Assembly: GCA_022410635.1 (NCBI GenBank)
Contig: JAJVDF010000788.1
Coordinates: 412,344 to 476,343 of the forward strand
Direction of reading: 5' to 3'
Length of the DNA stretch: 64,000 bases
Origin: Tretioscincus oriximinensis
Lineage: Eukaryota > Chordata > Lepidosauria > Squamata > Gymnophthalmidae
This document shows, piece after piece, positions 60,839-64,000 of the stretch. A program made the translations under genes and the position numbers. Each line of letters begins with the position of its first letter. The stretch's first letter is position 1. The notes under the pieces were generated by a model. That model had not been told where the DNA came from and made no database searches. It was given only the letters and a program-made list of their open reading frames with translations.

Positions 60839-61788
60839 ACAAGCAGAAGTGCCTGTGAGGGAGGCCTGGCGTTTTCAGCATAAACAGCATGGAACCACTT
60901 GTGAATTTTTAACAACCCTTGCTAACGCAAAAGTTTGCTTGCTTCAGCAGGTTTCCACCCAGTACGAAACCTGGACCGGAAGCAGTTCCCGCAGAAAAAA
61001 AGGAGGCTTCTGTGTCATGCTGTGAGCATAGGGGGAACAAAAGGATCACGAAAGCACAATGGGGAACAGCTGAAGAAGAGTGTCAAAAGTCCCAGAACAG
61101 AACTCTAGGTGCCCTGCAGGGCTCCCATTATATACTGGCTAATCAATCACGCAAGGCGATTAGCTATCAGCCTCTCAGGTCCCCACAGCATCCTGACCTT
61201 TCAATGCGCTCTGCAAACACTGCTACTGACCGGGAATTTTAATTTGGGGAGATTCCCTCAGCAAAGCGAAAGCGGCATGAGAAACCCAAGCAGGCAGGGT
61301 TGCTATGCGCTTGCAGGGGACAGAGTTCTAGGCAGCCAGCGGCCCCTCCCCACCCAAGAGCAGCAGGGAGCCACCTCTAAACTTACCACCCCAGGCCAAG
61401 CCGCACTCATTCCACACTCACGGGATACGCAAAGCACGACAACTGTTCCTTCTAAATCGGTATCCCAAGTCTGAAGCTACGGCCGACTTATATAAATAGC
61501 TCCCCGTTCAAATCTCCTGTGCTGAGGGCTGCACAATTATGGGATGGGCCAGCCCTTTCTCCGCTGCTGCTGCATCCCTGCAGCTCATTACCACACCCAC
61601 CTCTCCCAGCATTTGCTCTGTCCGCCCTTACTGGATTACAGCACAAAATAGCCTCTGATGCAATGCTAAAACCATCCCTGTAGAAGTTGGGAAGGAGACT
61701 GGCCAGTCACAACGGCAGGATAGCAAAAACAAACACAGCCGGAATGGGAAGGGAAAAGTCCTTGAGGAGAAATCTCAGCCCCCCCTTT
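60839..61788. other. Unassigned stretch, more GC-rich
   Basis: No recognised repeat. Frames at 60,919-61,242 and 61,109-61,474 have no domain. It contains the TATA-like site listed separately. Confidence 0.5.
61489..61498 (+). promoter_or_regulatory. TATA-box-like site
   Basis: TATATAAATA followed by GC matches a strong TATA element, within moderately GC-rich flanks. No downstream exon is recognisable, so promoter activity is a guess. Confidence 0.2.
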
Positions 61789-61790
61789 TT

Positions 61791-61948
61791 TTTGCACAGA
61801 GCCTTATTCTTGGTGCTATGTAGGGTCAGGGGCCTGCCATAGTCTACAGTGGTTTGCAGAGGAGCCAAATGGAGTCTGCCCAGTCCACAGGCATGTGGTT
61901 AGCAAGCCCCTGCTCTGAGATGCCGCCCAGAATAAGGCTCAGGTTTAA
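61791..61948. repeat. Foldback F, complete copy
   Basis: CACAGAGCCTTATTCTTGG at left and CCCAGAATAAGGCTCAGG at right; inner blocks CCTGCCATAGTCTACAG and CACAGGCATGTGG. Confidence 0.7.
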
Positions 61949-62199
61949 AATGGGTTACAATACCCACAGAACCTGCAATGCAGGATTGAAGTTAGCATGC
62001 AGATTTATGCTAATGGGCTATTTTTGAGAAGTCAGGGATTAGGGAGTGGAAGCCCCATCTACCCAGTGTTTCTTCCAAGGTTACACCTCTTCCTCCAGTT
62101 TCCCACTTCCTGTGGAATGACACATCTGAGGCAAACTTCTCAAAACAGATGCTGCCCAAATTTAGCCAAATCTGTCTTCCCTACGAGGCCTGTCGGACA

Positions 62200-62490
62200 C
62201 TGAGGCCTCTTCTGGGATATATCTTAAAATAGGCTGCAGCTGGGCCTGTTTGGAGTTTGGGTTTCTCACTCAAGGACCTGCCATAGCCTCCACTGCCATG
62301 CAAAGGGCAGTTTCCTATGTCAAGATACATCTTTGAGTAAGGTCCAGTACAAGAAAGGTCCTATCCTGGAGCAATAAGGCCCAGTGTGGAAAGGGGTTGA
62401 GATATGTGGGGCCTTCCATAGTCTACATTAACATAGGCAAATGGCAGGGCCCTATTCCAAGACACAGCCCAGAATAAGGCTCAGNGTAAA
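62200..62490. repeat. Foldback F, two adjacent units
   Basis: First unit about 62,203-62,372 (GAGGCCTCTTCTGGGATATA to GCAATAAGGCCCAG). The second is a right part at about 62,410-62,490 (CCATAGTCTACATTAACATA, CACAGCCCAGAATAAGGCTC). Confidence 0.6.
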
Positions 62491-62855
62491 GCCACCCAAG
62501 ATTCATTTTCAAACCGTTCTATCCCCCATATCAGCCTGCCAGTGCCTAAAGATCTGCAGAGGAGGCCTTGCCGGCAACCACGGCTCTCAGTGGCAAGGAG
62601 GTGGGAACCGGGGACAGGGCCTTGTTTTGGAGCCCCCAGGCCATAGCCTCCCCCTTGAGGTGTCATCACCATCTCTGTGTGCATGCAGAGAACGCTTGGA
62701 GGTGCCCCTCTTTCACTTTGGGGAAAAGCTGCTCTCTACTTTCAGATATGGCTGTTTCAATCTGTTAATCTGGTTTCTATTGTAAACCGCTGTGAGACCT
62801 TCCGGCATAAAGCAGTATAGATAGGTAAGTAAATAAGTAAATAAATGTGCCTGCG
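62491..62855 (+). mobile_element. L2 LINE C-terminus and 3' end
   Basis: TATCCCCCATATCAGCCTG, GATCTGCAGAGGAGGCC, GGGACAGGGCCTTGTTTTGG (the AFSVAAP region), CCGCTGTGAGACCTTCCGG and GGTAAGTAAATAAGTAAATA. Confidence 0.75.
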
Positions 62856-62929
62856 CAAATGCGCTTGTATTCCGTTATTCCAGGTGCCCAGGGTCAGTCA
62901 CTGNGGCTGAAGTGAGACACGGAGAATGA

Positions 62930-63243
62930 ACTGCAGTTTCTCCTTCCCCACTTCCACCACCACCACCCACGTTTTCCCCGCTTCAACTTCTTGACACGAG
63001 TCTTCCAAGCGATCCACCGCCGCCCCGCTCGGGACCCTCCCGCGAACACGCATCCCTTACGGGGAACTTTCCAGGTAGCAATGCAGACGTTCCACACCCA
63101 CCCCAGGCCTGCAGGCCAATCCCAGCCCAGCAGGCAGCCACCCACCCAAGCTCCCCCGGCCGCGCCCTCCCTCCTTTTTCCAGCAGCAGAAAGGCCCCAC
63201 CCGCCGGGGGCCCCCAGTGGGCCGCTCCTTCCTTCCTTCCTGC
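62930..63243. promoter_or_regulatory. CpG-rich block at assembly gap (possible promoter island)
   Basis: GC-rich with frequent CpG (CCACCGCCGCCCCGCTCGGG, CTCCCGCGAACACGC, CCCCGGCCGCGCC), in contrast to the CpG-poor rest of the window. It runs into a 757-base gap. No exon or start codon context is identifiable. Confidence 0.5.
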
Positions 63244-64000
63244 NNNNNNNNNNNNNNNNNNNNNNNNNNNNNNNNNNNNNNNNNNNNNNNNNNNNNNNNN
63301 NNNNNNNNNNNNNNNNNNNNNNNNNNNNNNNNNNNNNNNNNNNNNNNNNNNNNNNNNNNNNNNNNNNNNNNNNNNNNNNNNNNNNNNNNNNNNNNNNNNN
63401 NNNNNNNNNNNNNNNNNNNNNNNNNNNNNNNNNNNNNNNNNNNNNNNNNNNNNNNNNNNNNNNNNNNNNNNNNNNNNNNNNNNNNNNNNNNNNNNNNNNN
63501 NNNNNNNNNNNNNNNNNNNNNNNNNNNNNNNNNNNNNNNNNNNNNNNNNNNNNNNNNNNNNNNNNNNNNNNNNNNNNNNNNNNNNNNNNNNNNNNNNNNN
63601 NNNNNNNNNNNNNNNNNNNNNNNNNNNNNNNNNNNNNNNNNNNNNNNNNNNNNNNNNNNNNNNNNNNNNNNNNNNNNNNNNNNNNNNNNNNNNNNNNNNN
63701 NNNNNNNNNNNNNNNNNNNNNNNNNNNNNNNNNNNNNNNNNNNNNNNNNNNNNNNNNNNNNNNNNNNNNNNNNNNNNNNNNNNNNNNNNNNNNNNNNNNN
63801 NNNNNNNNNNNNNNNNNNNNNNNNNNNNNNNNNNNNNNNNNNNNNNNNNNNNNNNNNNNNNNNNNNNNNNNNNNNNNNNNNNNNNNNNNNNNNNNNNNNN
63901 NNNNNNNNNNNNNNNNNNNNNNNNNNNNNNNNNNNNNNNNNNNNNNNNNNNNNNNNNNNNNNNNNNNNNNNNNNNNNNNNNNNNNNNNNNNNNNNNNNNN
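63244..64000. other. Assembly gap (N)
   Basis: All N to the end of the window. Confidence 1.

Noticed and set aside
61109..61474. 121-residue open frame downstream of CR1
   Set aside because: No domain and no supporting signals; overlaps another open frame.

Overview
The window looks like non-coding, repeat-dense nuclear DNA from a squamate reptile, most likely a lizard. I infer this from the mix of mobile elements: tRNA-headed SINEs whose head reads GCCAGTTTGGTGTAGTGG (the head of the squamate 'Sauria'-type SINEs), two distinct CR1 LINE lineages in large numbers, L2 3' ends, two L1 tails, hAT MITEs, Helitrons and LTR fragments. I could not find one convincing host exon. Every open frame with a recognisable protein signature belongs to a LINE reverse transcriptase (RT). 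The stretch is probably intergenic or deep intronic. The only hint of a host gene is a CpG-rich block at about 62,930-63,243 that runs into an assembly gap (63,244-64,000).

Repeat families, with labels used throughout. CR1-A: 3' end made of TTCTTATG repeats. CR1-B: 3' end reading CCTTCCAACTCTATGATTCT. L2: 3' end CCGCCCTGAGACCTTNNGGTATAGGG plus an AAATAAAT tail. SINE heads I and II with two alternative tails. Repeat X: about 420 bp, carrying ACTACAnnTCCCAG motifs. Repeat Y: rich in TGACATCA-like motifs. Repeat P: a palindromic sauropsid repeat. Foldback F: inverted GAGCCTTATTCTGGG ends. Helitron H: a small Helitron that carries a piece of CR1 RT.

Layout. 1-9 kb: CR1 fragments, an X copy split by CR1-B, the first Helitron H, L2 pieces, a head-to-head SINE pair and the best-preserved Helitron (7,835-8,291). 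9-20 kb: L2 split by CR1-A, tandem SINEs, three X copies, a CR1-B nest holding a hAT MITE and a SINE, a solo LTR, and an L2 split by CR1-B. 20-28 kb: repeat Y, two head-to-tail Helitrons (21,273-21,776), a tandem array of P units, an L1 tail, LTR candidates and a foldback MITE. 28-43 kb: CR1 3' ends, foldback F, SINEs, G-quadruplex motifs and a 90-nt hairpin next to a CR1-B end. 43-50 kb: CR1, SINE and L2 pieces and an L1 insertion with a perfect 16-bp target duplication. 50.7-53.5 kb: two CR1-A bodies in tandem with a long, almost intact RT frame. 54-63 kb: L2, SINE, P and F copies and a second well-preserved CR1-A (59,875-60,838).

The parts interact as mobile elements rather than as a gene set. 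CR1 and L2 supply RT; the SINEs borrow 3' tails, one of them the L2 tail; Helitron H has picked up CR1 sequence. The most interesting observations are the tandem CR1-capturing Helitrons, the SINE head/tail modularity, and repeat X as a carrier of ZNF143/THAP11-like sites. Family names are from pattern recognition and no database search was run. Edges are good to about 10-20 bases unless an exact duplication or terminus is stated.
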